Assembly: GCA_000949895.1 (NCBI GenBank)
Contig: JWIT01000007.1
Span: 124,001-188,000, forward strand
DNA: 64,000 nucleotides
Direction of reading: 5' to 3'
Source: Agrobacterium arsenijevicii
Lineage (GTDB): Bacteria; Pseudomonadota; Alphaproteobacteria; Rhizobiales; Rhizobiaceae
The position numbers were made by a program, and so were the translations under genes. The notes beneath the pieces were generated by a model that made no database searches, was not told the origin of the DNA, and saw only the letters and a program-made list of their open reading frames with translations. Positions 52,022 through 62,775 of the stretch are shown in pieces (positions within the stretch are counted from its first letter, which is position 1; every line of letters starts with the position of its first letter).

Positions 52022-52368
52022 AGGAAAACATACGGAAACAGACGCCTGATATCACCGAAATCCCCCTTCCCGTCATGGAAGAACGCGCCGTCGAGGTTGC
52101 GATACTTTTAAAGACGCTCGCCCATCCCGCGCGGCTGATGCTCGCCTGCACGCTGGCGCAGGGGGAGTTTTCCGTCGGCGAACTGGAAGCCAAGCTGGAT
52201 ATCCGCCAACCCACACTTTCCCAACAACTGGGTGTCCTGCGGGAAGCGGGCGTCGTTGAAACACGGCGCGAGGCCAAACAAATCTTCTATCGCCTGACCG
52301 AAGCCAAGGCGGCGCAACTGATCGAGGCTCTTTACGCCATCTTCTGCGCGCCGGAGGAAAGCCCGTGA
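52015..52368 (+). CDS. bigR: BigR-type ArsR-family sulfide-responsive repressor
   Basis: This 117-residue ArsR-fold repressor has LLKTLAHPARLMLACTLAQGEFSVGELEAKLDIRQPTLSQQLGVLREAGVVETRREAKQIFYRL. Cys45 and Cys111 are 66 residues apart, as in BigR (Cys42 and Cys108), whose disulfide or persulfide formation releases DNA. It should repress its own operon until sulfide or oxidant accumulates. It overlaps blh at the start and the next gene at the end (GTG/TGA). In other species bigR is often first in the operon; here it is second. Confidence 0.93.
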   Translation: MVKENIRKQTPDITEIPLPVMEERAVEVAILLKTLAHPARLMLACTLAQGEFSVGELEAKLDIRQPTLSQQLGVLREAGVVETRREAKQIFYRLTEAKAAQLIEALYAIFCAPEESP

Positions 52369-52772
52369 CACCCTATTGGCCCTCGCTTTTCGGCGGCATG
52401 CTGCTTGGCCTTGCGAGCGTTCTCCTGTTCCTCTTCAACGGTCGCATCGCCGGCATCAGCGGCATCGCGGGCAAGTTGCTCGGAAAAGAGCGGCGGTTTG
52501 CAGATTTGGCTTTCGTGATGGGCCTGCTGGCCGGACCTTATCTTTATGCCGTCACATTCGGCCAGCTTCCCGCTGTCACCATCATTGCGCCATGGCCGCT
52601 GATCCTCGTAGCCGGTCTATTGGTGGGTTTCGGCACACGCATGGGGTCCGGCTGCACCTCCGGCCACGGCATCATGGGATTGGCGCGGTTTTCCCGACGC
52701 TCCATCGCAGCAACCGCGACCTTCCTGATCACCGGCATTCTTGCCGCGACGGTGACGGGAGCCCTGTCATGA
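52365..52772 (+). CDS. YeeE/YedE-family membrane protein, first half
   Basis: This 135-residue protein has about four membrane segments and the YeeE/YedE signature [22 protein letters not shown], whose Cys is thought to move sulfur species in TsuA-type transporters. It begins with GTG at 52365, overlapping the bigR stop, after GGAGGAAA. It and the next gene match the two halves of full-length YeeE/YedE proteins, as in the Xylella and Agrobacterium bigR operons. Export or import of a sulfur oxyanion is inferred. Confidence 0.9.
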   Translation: MTPYWPSLFGGMLLGLASVLLFLFNGRIAGISGIAGKLLGKERRFADLAFVMGLLAGPYLYAVTFGQLPAVTIIAPWPLILVAGLLVGFGTRMGSGCTSGHGIMGLARFSRRSIAATATFLITGILAATVTGALS

Positions 52773-53206
52773 CAAATCCAGCCATAGCGCGTGTTACAGT
52801 TGCGTTGTTAGCCGGAGCGCTGTTCGGCTTCGGCCTTTCGCTCTCCGGCATGGTCGATCCGGCCCGCGTTTCAGGTTTTCTCGATGTGGCGAGCGGCCAT
52901 TGGGACCCGAGCCTGATGTTCGTTCTCGGTGGCGCGGTCATGGTCGCCGTGCCGGGCGTTCTGCTGTGCCGTTTCCTTGCCAGACCGATCCTCAGCGCAG
53001 AATTCCATCTTCCCGCAAAAGCCCGCATCGACGCGCCATTGGTTATCGGTTCGGCGATTTTCGGTGCAGGCTGGGGGCTTGCCGGTTTCTGCCCCGGCCC
53101 GGCAATTTCGGCTTTGGCTCTCGGCCTCGTGCCGGTCATTCTCTTCGTTTGCGCCATGATCGCCGGCATGCTTGCCCACGACCAAATCTACGCAAAACGG
53201 CGATAG
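52769..53206 (+). CDS. YeeE/YedE-family membrane protein, second half (DUF6691-like)
   Basis: This 145-residue membrane protein has the second YeeE/YedE signature, [25 protein letters not shown], with its conserved Cys, and about four hydrophobic segments ([63 protein letters not shown]). The start at 52769 overlaps the previous stop (ATGA), so both halves are coupled and probably assemble together. It ends the sulfide operon. Confidence 0.9.
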   Translation: MTNPAIARVTVALLAGALFGFGLSLSGMVDPARVSGFLDVASGHWDPSLMFVLGGAVMVAVPGVLLCRFLARPILSAEFHLPAKARIDAPLVIGSAIFGAGWGLAGFCPGPAISALALGLVPVILFVCAMIAGMLAHDQIYAKRR

Positions 53207-53234
53207 AAACGCCTTTCAACGTGCACGAAACAGC

Positions 53235-53266
53235 CCTGCGCGGAAGCGAAAAAACTACCGCGCAGG
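53235..53266. terminator. Stem-loop between the sulfide operon and gpmI
   Basis: CCTGCGCGG (53235-53243) pairs perfectly with CCGCGCAGG (53258-53266). It is placed between convergent genes and may act in both directions, though no strong T-run is present. Confidence 0.5.
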
Positions 53267-53275
53267 CACGCTCGA

Positions 53276-54793
53276 TTACAGGTCGATCAGGCTCTTGCCC
53301 GTCATTTCCGCAGGCAGCGGCACGTTCATCAATTGCAGCAACGTAGGGGCGACATCGGCAAGAATACCGTCATGCAGCTTCGCACCCTCAGGTCCACCGA
53401 ACAGGATCACCGGCACCGGATTGGTGGTGTGGGCGGTGTGCGGGCCGCCCGTCACCGGGTCCACCATGGTTTCGCAATTGCCGTGGTCGGCAATCACCAG
53501 CATGGCGCCGCCAACCTTTTCCAGCGCAGCAACGACGGCAGCAAGACCGCGATCCACGGCTTCGCAGGCCTTGATAGCGGCCTGTAGATCGCCGGTATGG
53601 CCCACCATATCAGGATTGGCGTAATTGGTGACGATCAGATCGTAACCCTTGCCGATTGCCTCGACGAATTTCTCCGTCACTTCCGGCGCGCTCATTTCCG
53701 GCTGTAGATCGTAGGTCGCAACCTTCGGAGATTTTGGCATGAAGCGGTCTTCGCCGACTTCCGGCTCTTCCTTGCCACCATTCAGGAAGAAGGTGACGTG
53801 CGGATATTTTTCCGTCTCGGCCAGACGGAACTGCGTAAGCCCCTGCTTCGCCACCCAGGCGCCCAGCGTATTGGCGATATCGCGCTTGGGGTAAGCCGTC
53901 GTCATGAAGGTGGCGTGTTTGGTGGAATATTCCACCATACCAAGCAAGGCCGAAAGCTCGGGCTTTTTGCGCGCGAAACCATCAAAATCATCCGCGCCGA
54001 TAGCGAGCAGGATTTCACGGGCGCGGTCGGCACGGAAGTTCAGGCAGAAGAGGCCGTCGCCCGCCTTGAAGCCTTCATAACCGTCGATCACCGTCGGCAG
54101 GATGAATTCATCCGTGACATTGTTTTTGTAGCTTGCGGCAACGGCGCTCACCGCATCCGACGCCCGTTCGCCCCGGCCAAGCACCATGGCGTCATAGGCC
54201 TTTTCAACGCGCTCCCAGCGGTTGTCGCGGTCCATCGCATAATAACGGCCGATCACGGTGCCGATGCTGGCTCCTGCCGGTAGGCTCGCCGCAAAGGCGG
54301 TGACGAAACCTTCCGCCGATTGCGGCGCGACATCGCGGCCATCGGTGATGGCATGCACGACGACCTTCAGCCCCAGATCGGTCAGGAGCTTCACCGCCGC
54401 CTGGCCATGGACGATATGGCCGTGAACGCCGCCATCGGAAACCACGCACATCAGATGTGCGACGCCGCCAGCAGCCTTCACCTTTGCTGCAAAATCCAGC
54501 ATCGCGGCATTCTGGAAAAAGCTGCCGTCTTCGATCGCCAGATCGATCTGGCCGAGATCCATGGCGACGATACGGCCGGCGCCGATATTGGTATGCCCCA
54601 CCTCGGAATTGCCCATCTGCCCGGTCGGCAGGCCGACATTCGGGCCGAAGGTGGTCAGCCGCGCATTTGGGCAGCTGGAGAAAAGCCGGTCCATGGTGGG
54701 CGTGTTTGCCAGAACCGGCGCATTGCTGGACGTGTCCTCGCTCAGTCCCCAGCCATCGAGAATAGTCAGGACAACGGGTTTGGGAGTGCTCAT
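53276..54793 (-). CDS. gpmI: 2,3-bisphosphoglycerate-independent phosphoglycerate mutase
   Basis: This 505-residue enzyme interconverts 3- and 2-phosphoglycerate in glycolysis. VVLTILDGWGLSEDT opens the protein. GQMGNSEVGHTNIGAGR holds the catalytic Ser and metal site. VVSDGGVHGH, AITDGRDVAP and GRYYAMDRDNRW line the active site, and ADHGNCETM with HTTNPVP closes the second metal site. The length is normal for the family. The start at 54793 has GAAGGTCCTT-like sequence upstream with AAGG, and the longer in-frame reading has no family similarity. It appears to be a single gene. Confidence 0.97.
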   Translation of the reverse strand: MSTPKPVVLTILDGWGLSEDTSSNAPVLANTPTMDRLFSSCPNARLTTFGPNVGLPTGQMGNSEVGHTNIGAGRIVAMDLGQIDLAIEDGSFFQNAAMLDFAAKVKAAGGVAHLMCVVSDGGVHGHIVHGQAAVKLLTDLGLKVVVHAITDGRDVAPQSAEGFVTAFAASLPAGASIGTVIGRYYAMDRDNRWERVEKAYDAMVLGRGERASDAVSAVAASYKNNVTDEFILPTVIDGYEGFKAGDGLFCLNFRADRAREILLAIGADDFDGFARKKPELSALLGMVEYSTKHATFMTTAYPKRDIANTLGAWVAKQGLTQFRLAETEKYPHVTFFLNGGKEEPEVGEDRFMPKSPKVATYDLQPEMSAPEVTEKFVEAIGKGYDLIVTNYANPDMVGHTGDLQAAIKACEAVDRGLAAVVAALEKVGGAMLVIADHGNCETMVDPVTGGPHTAHTTNPVPVILFGGPEGAKLHDGILADVAPTLLQLMNVPLPAEMTGKSLIDL

Positions 54794-54955
54794 GAAAGGA
54801 CCTTCTTCTTCATTCGGTTGCCGGCGGACAGCGAAGCGCTGGGCACCGGAGCGCCCCCGTCCGCCACTGTGATCACGATGAGAAAACACGCTTCTCGTTC
54901 TTTCTCTTCTATACCCGAAGATCGCGAACGCAAGCCTATACCGACACCGAAACAG

Positions 54956-54983
54956 TTCCGTGAAGCTGAAGTGCTTCACGGAA
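54956..54983 (-). terminator. Hairpin after the BCKDH operon
   Basis: TTCCGTGAAGC (54956-54966) pairs perfectly over 11 bp with GCTTCACGGAA (54973-54983). It lies 24 bp past the E2 stop; on the minus strand a short ACTGTTTC follows, a modest T-run. Confidence 0.6.
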
Positions 54984-55006
54984 GAAAAGCCATTTCGAAC
55001 GCAACC

Positions 55007-56251
55007 TCAGCCGTCGATGAAGATCAGAGCCGGCTTTTCCAGCAGCGCCTTGACGGCCTGAATGAAGACGGCGGCATCCCAGCCGTCGACAACCCGGTGA
55101 TCGAAGCTGGAGGACAGGTTCATCATCTTGCGCGGCACAAAACGGCTGCCATCCCAGACCGGTCGTGTCACGATCTTGTTGACGCCAATGATCGCCACCT
55201 CGGGGTAATTGATGATGGGCGTCGAAACGACGCCGCCCAGGGCGCCGAGCGAACTGATGGTGATGGTCGACCCCGTCAGCTCGTCGCGCGCCGCAGTGCC
55301 GGTGCGGGCCGCTTCCGCGACACGCGCGACTTCCGAGGCGCATTCCCAGAGGCCGAGTGTTTCCGTGTGGCGAACGACTGGAACCGTCAGCCCCGCCGGC
55401 GTCTGCGTGGCGATACCGATATGGACCGCTTCATAGTGGCTGACGACACCGCTATCGTCATCGAAGGTGGCGTTCATGCCGGGATGATCGGCGACCGTTT
55501 TGACAAGCGCGCGCATCAGGAACGGCAGGATCGTCAGCTTCGGCTGTCCTGAGCGGCGGTTGCCGTTCATGGTCGCGCGCAAATCCTCCAGATCCGTCAC
55601 GTCGATTTCCTCGACATAGGTGATGTGGGGAATGCGGGAAGCGGAAAGCGTCATCTTCTCGGCAATCTTGCGCCGCAGCCCCGTCACCTTCACCTGCTCC
55701 ACGGCACTGTCGCCGGTCACAATAGGCGCAGGCCGTTCGGGCTTTGATCGCGCGGTGAGATAGGTATCGAGATCGGCATGGGTAATGTGCCCATCCGGCC
55801 CTGTTCCCCTCACCTGACCGAGATCGATATCGAGATCATCGGCACGCTGGCGAACGGCGGGCGACGCCAGAGGTTTATGGTGCTCTACCTCAGGAGAAGG
55901 AGGCGCATCGTTGATTTCACGGGCGGGTTGGATTTCAGCCGCTGGAGGCTCTTCCGTCATGTCGGACGGCGCTTCCGGCTCCGGCACCTCTGCGGCGGGA
56001 GCAGCGGCAGCATTGGTTTCGATGCGCACCAGAGGTGCTTTCACCGCCACCGTGTCGCCCACCTCTGCCGCCAGCCATGTGACGGTGCCTGCAACCGGCG
56101 ACGGGATTTCGACCGTCGCCTTGTCCGTCATCACCGCGGCCAGCACCATGTCCTCATGCACGGGATCGCCGGGTTTGACGTTCCATTCCACCAGTTCGGC
56201 CTCCGCGACGCCTTCACCGACATCGGGCATAGTGATAACAAATTCCGCCAT
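55007..56251 (-). CDS. bkdB: Branched-chain alpha-keto acid dehydrogenase E2 (dihydrolipoyl acyltransferase)
   Basis: This 414-residue protein is the core of the BCKDH complex. The N-terminal lipoyl domain (1-75) has the lipoyl-Lys motif TDKATVEIPSP. A Pro/Ala/Glu-rich linker leads to the E1/E3-binding domain (ASPAVRQRADDLDIDLGQVRGTGPDGHI, about 140-175). The catalytic domain (from about 190) ends with SSFDHRVVDGWDAAVF, which has the His and Asp of the acyltransferase. The start at 56251 lies 2 bp after the E1 beta gene. No E3 gene follows. Confidence 0.95.
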   Translation of the reverse strand: MAEFVITMPDVGEGVAEAELVEWNVKPGDPVHEDMVLAAVMTDKATVEIPSPVAGTVTWLAAEVGDTVAVKAPLVRIETNAAAAPAAEVPEPEAPSDMTEEPPAAEIQPAREINDAPPSPEVEHHKPLASPAVRQRADDLDIDLGQVRGTGPDGHITHADLDTYLTARSKPERPAPIVTGDSAVEQVKVTGLRRKIAEKMTLSASRIPHITYVEEIDVTDLEDLRATMNGNRRSGQPKLTILPFLMRALVKTVADHPGMNATFDDDSGVVSHYEAVHIGIATQTPAGLTVPVVRHTETLGLWECASEVARVAEAARTGTAARDELTGSTITISSLGALGGVVSTPIINYPEVAIIGVNKIVTRPVWDGSRFVPRKMMNLSSSFDHRVVDGWDAAVFIQAVKALLEKPALIFIDG

Positions 56252-56253
56252 CT

Positions 56254-57267
56254 TCAGGCCTCCATGACTTCGACGAGGGCGCGCCCGACGCGGGCAGGTC
56301 CCGGAAAATAGTCCCATTCCTGCGCATGGGGATAAGGCGTATCCCAGCCGGCAACGCGGACGACGGGAGCCTCGAGATGATAGAAACAATGTTCCTGCAC
56401 CAGCGACACGACTTCCGCACCGAAGCCGGAAGTAAGCGTCGCCTCATGCACCATCACGCAGCGGCCGGTCTTGGAAACGGACTTCACGATGGTATCGAGG
56501 TCGAGCGGCAGCAGACTGCGCAGATCGATGATCTCGGCATCCACGCCCGTCTCTTCCGCTGCCGCCAGCGCCACATGCACCATGGTGCCGTAAGTAATGA
56601 CCGTAACATCCTGTCCGGGACGGCGAATTTCGGCCTTGCCGATCGGAATGGTATAATGCCCTTCCGGCACCTCGCCCATCTCGTGCTTGGACCAGGGCGT
56701 TACCGGCCGGTCGTGATGGCCGTCGAAGGGACCGTTATAAAGCCGCTTCGGTTCCAGAAACATGACAGGATCGGGGTCTTCGATCGATGCGATCAGCAGC
56801 CCCTTGGCGTCGTAGGGGTTTGAAGGAACCACCACCTTCAGCCCGCAGACATGGGTGAAGAGCGCCTCCGGGCTCTGGCTATGTGTCTGCCCGCCGAAAA
56901 TACCGCCGCCGGTCGGCATTCTGAGAACAATCGGGCAGGTGAAATCGCCGTTGGAGCGGTAACGAATGCGGGCTGCTTCCTGGGTGATCTGGTCATAGGC
57001 AGGATACATGTAATCGGCGAACTGGATTTCGACACAGGGGCGCAAGCCGTAAGCGGCCATGCCGATGGCCGTGCCGACAATGCCGGATTCGCTGATTGGC
57101 GCATCGAAACAGCGGGTCTTGCCGTATTTCCCCTGCAAGCCCTGCGTGGCGCGGAAAACCCCGCCGAAATATCCCACATCCTCGCCGAACACCACCACGT
57201 CGTCGCTACGTTCCATGGACACATCCATGGCACTGCGGACGGCTTCGATCATCGTCATTCTTGTCAT
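56254..57267 (-). CDS. bkdA2: Branched-chain alpha-keto acid dehydrogenase E1 beta subunit
   Basis: This 337-residue thiamine diphosphate-dependent E1 beta subunit has MIEAVRSAMDVSMERSDDVVVFGEDVGYFGGVFRAT, the conserved DAPISESGIVGTAIGMAAYGLRPCVEIQFADY and PTGGGIFGGQTHSQSPEALF. The usual transketolase C-terminal domain has VTVITYGTMVHVALAAAEE. With E1 alpha it decarboxylates the keto acids of Leu, Ile and Val. It lies 3 bp after E1 alpha and 2 bp before E2. Confidence 0.95.
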   Translation of the reverse strand: MTRMTMIEAVRSAMDVSMERSDDVVVFGEDVGYFGGVFRATQGLQGKYGKTRCFDAPISESGIVGTAIGMAAYGLRPCVEIQFADYMYPAYDQITQEAARIRYRSNGDFTCPIVLRMPTGGGIFGGQTHSQSPEALFTHVCGLKVVVPSNPYDAKGLLIASIEDPDPVMFLEPKRLYNGPFDGHHDRPVTPWSKHEMGEVPEGHYTIPIGKAEIRRPGQDVTVITYGTMVHVALAAAEETGVDAEIIDLRSLLPLDLDTIVKSVSKTGRCVMVHEATLTSGFGAEVVSLVQEHCFYHLEAPVVRVAGWDTPYPHAQEWDYFPGPARVGRALVEVMEA

Positions 57268-57270
57268 ATG

Positions 57271-59681
<2,411 letters not shown>

Positions 59682-59693
59682 CGCCGCCTCCCC

Positions 59694-60902
59694 TCAGTGC
59701 AGTTCAACCGCGAGCGCGGTCGCTTCACCGCCGCCGATGCAGACGGCGGCAACGCCGCGCTTCAACCCGCGACGCTGCAAGGCCGCAAGCAGGGTGACGA
59801 CGATCCGCGCACCGGAAGCCCCGATGGGATGCCCGAGCGCGCAGGCGCCGCCATGCACATTCACCTTCTCATGCGGCAGATCGAGATCGCGCATCGCCGC
59901 CATCGCCACCACGGCAAAGGCCTCGTTGATTTCGAACAGATCGACATCCTTCGCCGACCAGCCGGTTTTCTCGAACAGCTTTTTCATCGCGCCGATGGGA
60001 GCCGTTGGAAATTTTGCAGGCGCATCGGCATGGGAGGTCTGGCCGATGATCGTTGCCAGAGGTGAAAGACCGCGCCTTTCCGCTTCCGATCTGCGCATGA
60101 GAACGAGAGCCGCTGCGCCGTCAGAAATGGAGCTGGAATTGGCGGCCGTCACTGTTCCACCATCGCGAAAGGCGGGCTTCAGTTGCGGGATTTTTTCCGG
60201 GCGGGCCTTCCCCGGCTGCTCGTCTACGGCGACATCGCCGACGGGCGCGATTTCCCCTTCGAAAGCCCCGTCCGCGATAGCGCGTCGGGCGCGTTCCAGT
60301 GATGCCATCGCGTAATCATCCTGCATGGCGCGCGTGAACTGATAGTCTTGCGCGCAATCCTCCGCGAAAGTCCCCATCAGCCGGCCCTTGTCATAGGCGT
60401 CTTCAAGGCCATCCAGAAACATGTGGTCGGTGAGTTTGCCGTGGCCGAGACGATAACCGTTGCGGGCGCGGTCCAGCAGATAGGGCGCGTTGCTCATGCT
60501 TTCCATGCCGCCCGCAAGCACGATGGAAGAGCTTCCCGCAGCAAGCTGGTCATGCGCCAGCATGATCGCCTTCATGCCTGAGCCGCACATCTTGTTGATG
60601 GTCGTCGCGCCAACCGAGTTGGGAATGCCGGCGGCAATGGCCGCCTGTCTGGCCGGAGCCTGCCCCTGCCCGGCCGAGAGCACGCAGCCCATCAGCACAT
60701 CGTCGATATCAGCGGGTGGAATTGCGGCCCGTTCGACGGCCGCGCGGATCGCCGCCGCCCCGAGATCGGGCGCAGCCACCGATTTGAATTCGCCCTGGAA
60801 CCCACCCATAGCAGTACGGGCGGCCCCGACGATAACGACAGGGTCATGCGCAGCCAAATTCACCTCCCTGGGCCATCCTCCCACCGAGAGAACGACCATC
60901 AT
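59694..60902 (-). CDS. Acetyl-CoA acyltransferase (thiolase)
   Basis: This 402-residue thiolase has the acyl-accepting Cys in TINKMCGSGMKAIM, the NEAFA motif, GGACALGHPIGASGARI (His) and the C-terminal Cys in VCIGGGEATA. It probably cleaves 2-methylacetoacetyl-CoA or acetoacetyl-CoA from Ile/Leu breakdown. GGAGGAG lies six bases before the ATG at 60902. It is first in the leftward operon and divergent from the Lrp-type regulator. The first 15 residues extend beyond the usual thiolase N-terminus. Confidence 0.94.
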   Translation of the reverse strand: MMVVLSVGGWPREVNLAAHDPVVIVGAARTAMGGFQGEFKSVAAPDLGAAAIRAAVERAAIPPADIDDVLMGCVLSAGQGQAPARQAAIAAGIPNSVGATTINKMCGSGMKAIMLAHDQLAAGSSSIVLAGGMESMSNAPYLLDRARNGYRLGHGKLTDHMFLDGLEDAYDKGRLMGTFAEDCAQDYQFTRAMQDDYAMASLERARRAIADGAFEGEIAPVGDVAVDEQPGKARPEKIPQLKPAFRDGGTVTAANSSSISDGAAALVLMRRSEAERRGLSPLATIIGQTSHADAPAKFPTAPIGAMKKLFEKTGWSAKDVDLFEINEAFAVVAMAAMRDLDLPHEKVNVHGGACALGHPIGASGARIVVTLLAALQRRGLKRGVAAVCIGGGEATALAVELH

Positions 60903-60967
60903 CGCAATCTCCTCCAGACCGCAACTGATGTGAACGCTATCACTATCTCGAATTCATTTCAAAGCTA

Positions 60968-60993
60968 TTTTGATTGACAGTTTTTTGATTGAC
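60968..60993. promoter_or_regulatory. Tandem direct repeat in the thiolase/Lrp divergent promoter
   Basis: TTTTGATTGAC occurs at 60968-60978 and 60983-60993, a 15-bp period in an AT-rich stretch. Lrp/BkdR-type regulators bind phased AT-rich repeats, and one is encoded at 61040, so this is a candidate operator. Confidence 0.5.
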
Positions 60994-61039
60994 GATATCT
61001 TTGATCCAACAATTAGTCATATCATAGAGCAAATGATCC

Positions 61040-61513
61040 ATGATTGAGCTCGACAGTTTCGACCAGAAGATTCTCCATGTGCTCGGCGATGACGGGCGGG
61101 TGAGCTGGCGCGATCTGGCGGCGAGAATCGGTCTTTCCTTCACGCCGACGCTGCGCCGCGTGCGCAAGCTGGAAGAGGAAGGCATCATTCGCGGTTATAC
61201 GGCCGTGTTCGATGAGAACCGCCTGCTCGGCAATATGGGTGTCTTCATTTCCGTCACGCTGGAGCGGCAGATCAAGGAAGCATTGACGACCTTCGAGCAC
61301 CACGTCGCCTCCATTCCGGAAGTGGTTGGCGGTTACCAGACAAGCGGCAGTTCCGATTATCTCATTCATGCCATGGTGCGGGATTTGCCGCATTATCAGC
61401 AGCTTCTGGATTTCCTGACCACGGTTCCCGGCGTGTCGCGCATCCAGTCCAATTTCGCCATCAAGACATTCGTGCGCCGTTCCGCCGCCTTCACCGGAGG
61501 TGACGCGCCATAA
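61040..61513 (+). CDS. bkdR: Lrp/AsnC-family transcriptional regulator (BkdR-like)
   Basis: This 157-residue regulator has a helix-turn-helix (LDSFDQKILHVLGDDGRVSWRDLAARIGLSFTPTLRRVRKLEEEGIIRGYTAV) and the RAM effector domain (PEVVGGYQTSGSSDYLIHAMVRDLPHYQQLLDFLTTVPGVSRIQSNFAIK). In Pseudomonas and Agrobacterium, BkdR activates the bkd operon in response to branched-chain amino acids and is divergently placed, as here. The first codon has only a weak ribosome site. The name is inferred from family and position. Confidence 0.88.
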   Translation: MIELDSFDQKILHVLGDDGRVSWRDLAARIGLSFTPTLRRVRKLEEEGIIRGYTAVFDENRLLGNMGVFISVTLERQIKEALTTFEHHVASIPEVVGGYQTSGSSDYLIHAMVRDLPHYQQLLDFLTTVPGVSRIQSNFAIKTFVRRSAAFTGGDAP

Positions 61514-61594
61514 ATGAGAGTTGCCAGCACGGAGGAGGTGCTGGCCGCTGACGAGAGGGACGGAGACAAACGGCCGTCCGGAGGAGGAGACGCG

Positions 61595-62767
61595 ATGAGT
61601 TTGAACCTCGCCGCCATTTTCGACGCCGATCTCGGCCCGGAAATCGCAGCGCTGCGCGACAGCGCAAGAGCATTCGCCGACGATAAAATAGCCCCGCTCG
61701 CCGCCGAGATCGATCGCGACGACCACTTCCCCCGCAAGCTGTGGCCGCAGATGGGCGAACTCGGCCTGCACGGCATCACCGTTTCGGAGGAATTCGGCGG
61801 TGCTGACATGGGCTATCTCGCCCATTGCGTGGCGATGGAGGAGATAAGCCGGGCTTCCGCTTCCATCGGCCTTTCCTATGGCGCCCATTCCAACCTCTGC
61901 ATCAACCAGATCCACCGCTGGGGAACGGAAGATCAGAAGCGCAGATATCTGCCAAAGCTGGTTTCCGGCGAGCATGTCGGTTCGCTCGCCATGAGCGAGA
62001 CGGAAGCCGGTTCGGATGTCGTCTCGATGCGGCTGAAGGCGGAACGCAAGGGCGACCGCTATCTCCTGAACGGCGCGAAGATGTGGATCACCAACGGCCA
62101 CGAGGCCGATACGCTGGTGGTCTACGCCAAGACGGACATGTCCGCCGGTGCGCGTGGCATCACGGCCTTTCTGATCGAAAAAGGCTTCAAGGGTTTTCGC
62201 CCCGCCCAGAAACTCGACAAGCTCGGCATGCGCGGCTCGCCCACCTCCGAACTGGTGTTTGAGGACTGCGAGGTGCCGGAGGAAAATATCCTCGGGCGTC
62301 TCAACGACGGCGTAACGGTGCTGATGAGCGGGCTGGATTACGAGCGCGCCGTGCTGGCCGCAGGCCCTGTCGGCATCATGCAGGCGGCCATTGATCTGGT
62401 GCTGCCTTACGCCCGCGAGCGCAAGCAATTCGGCAAGCCGATCGGCGAATTCCAGCTGGTGCAGGGAAAGCTCGCCGATATCTATTCGGCCATGAACGCC
62501 TCCCGCGCCTATGTCTACGCCGTTGCCCGCGCCTGCGACAATGGCCGCATCACACGGCAGGACGCCGCAGGCGCAATCCTGTTTGCCGCCGAGCGGGCAA
62601 CACAGGTGGCACTGGATGCGATCCAGCTTCTCGGCGGCTCCGGTTATGTCAATGAAAGCCCGGCCGGACGGCTGCTGCGCGACGCCAAGCTTTATGAAAT
62701 CGGCGCGGGCACCAGCGAAATCCGCCGGATGCTGATCGGCCGCGAACTGGTCAAAGGCAACGGGTGA
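61595..62767 (+). CDS. ivd: Isovaleryl-CoA dehydrogenase
   Basis: This 390-residue flavoenzyme of leucine breakdown oxidises isovaleryl-CoA to 3-methylcrotonyl-Co[57 protein letters not shown] and [11 protein letters not shown] are typical of [20 protein letters not shown] carries the Glu used as catalytic base in IVD, unlike the YEGTS type at 58554. The start at 61595 has GGAGGAGGAGA upstream. It is followed 8 bp later by the carboxylase gene. Confidence 0.95.
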   Translation: MSLNLAAIFDADLGPEIAALRDSARAFADDKIAPLAAEIDRDDHFPRKLWPQMGELGLHGITVSEEFGGADMGYLAHCVAMEEISRASASIGLSYGAHSNLCINQIHRWGTEDQKRRYLPKLVSGEHVGSLAMSETEAGSDVVSMRLKAERKGDRYLLNGAKMWITNGHEADTLVVYAKTDMSAGARGITAFLIEKGFKGFRPAQKLDKLGMRGSPTSELVFEDCEVPEENILGRLNDGVTVLMSGLDYERAVLAAGPVGIMQAAIDLVLPYARERKQFGKPIGEFQLVQGKLADIYSAMNASRAYVYAVARACDNGRITRQDAAGAILFAAERATQVALDAIQLLGGSGYVNESPAGRLLRDAKLYEIGAGTSEIRRMLIGRELVKGNG

Positions 62768-62775
62768 GGAACGCG

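Noticed and set aside
61022..62428. 468-codon open frame on the minus strand
   Set aside because: It covers the Lrp-type and isovaleryl-CoA dehydrogenase genes in antisense and has no recognisable domain.
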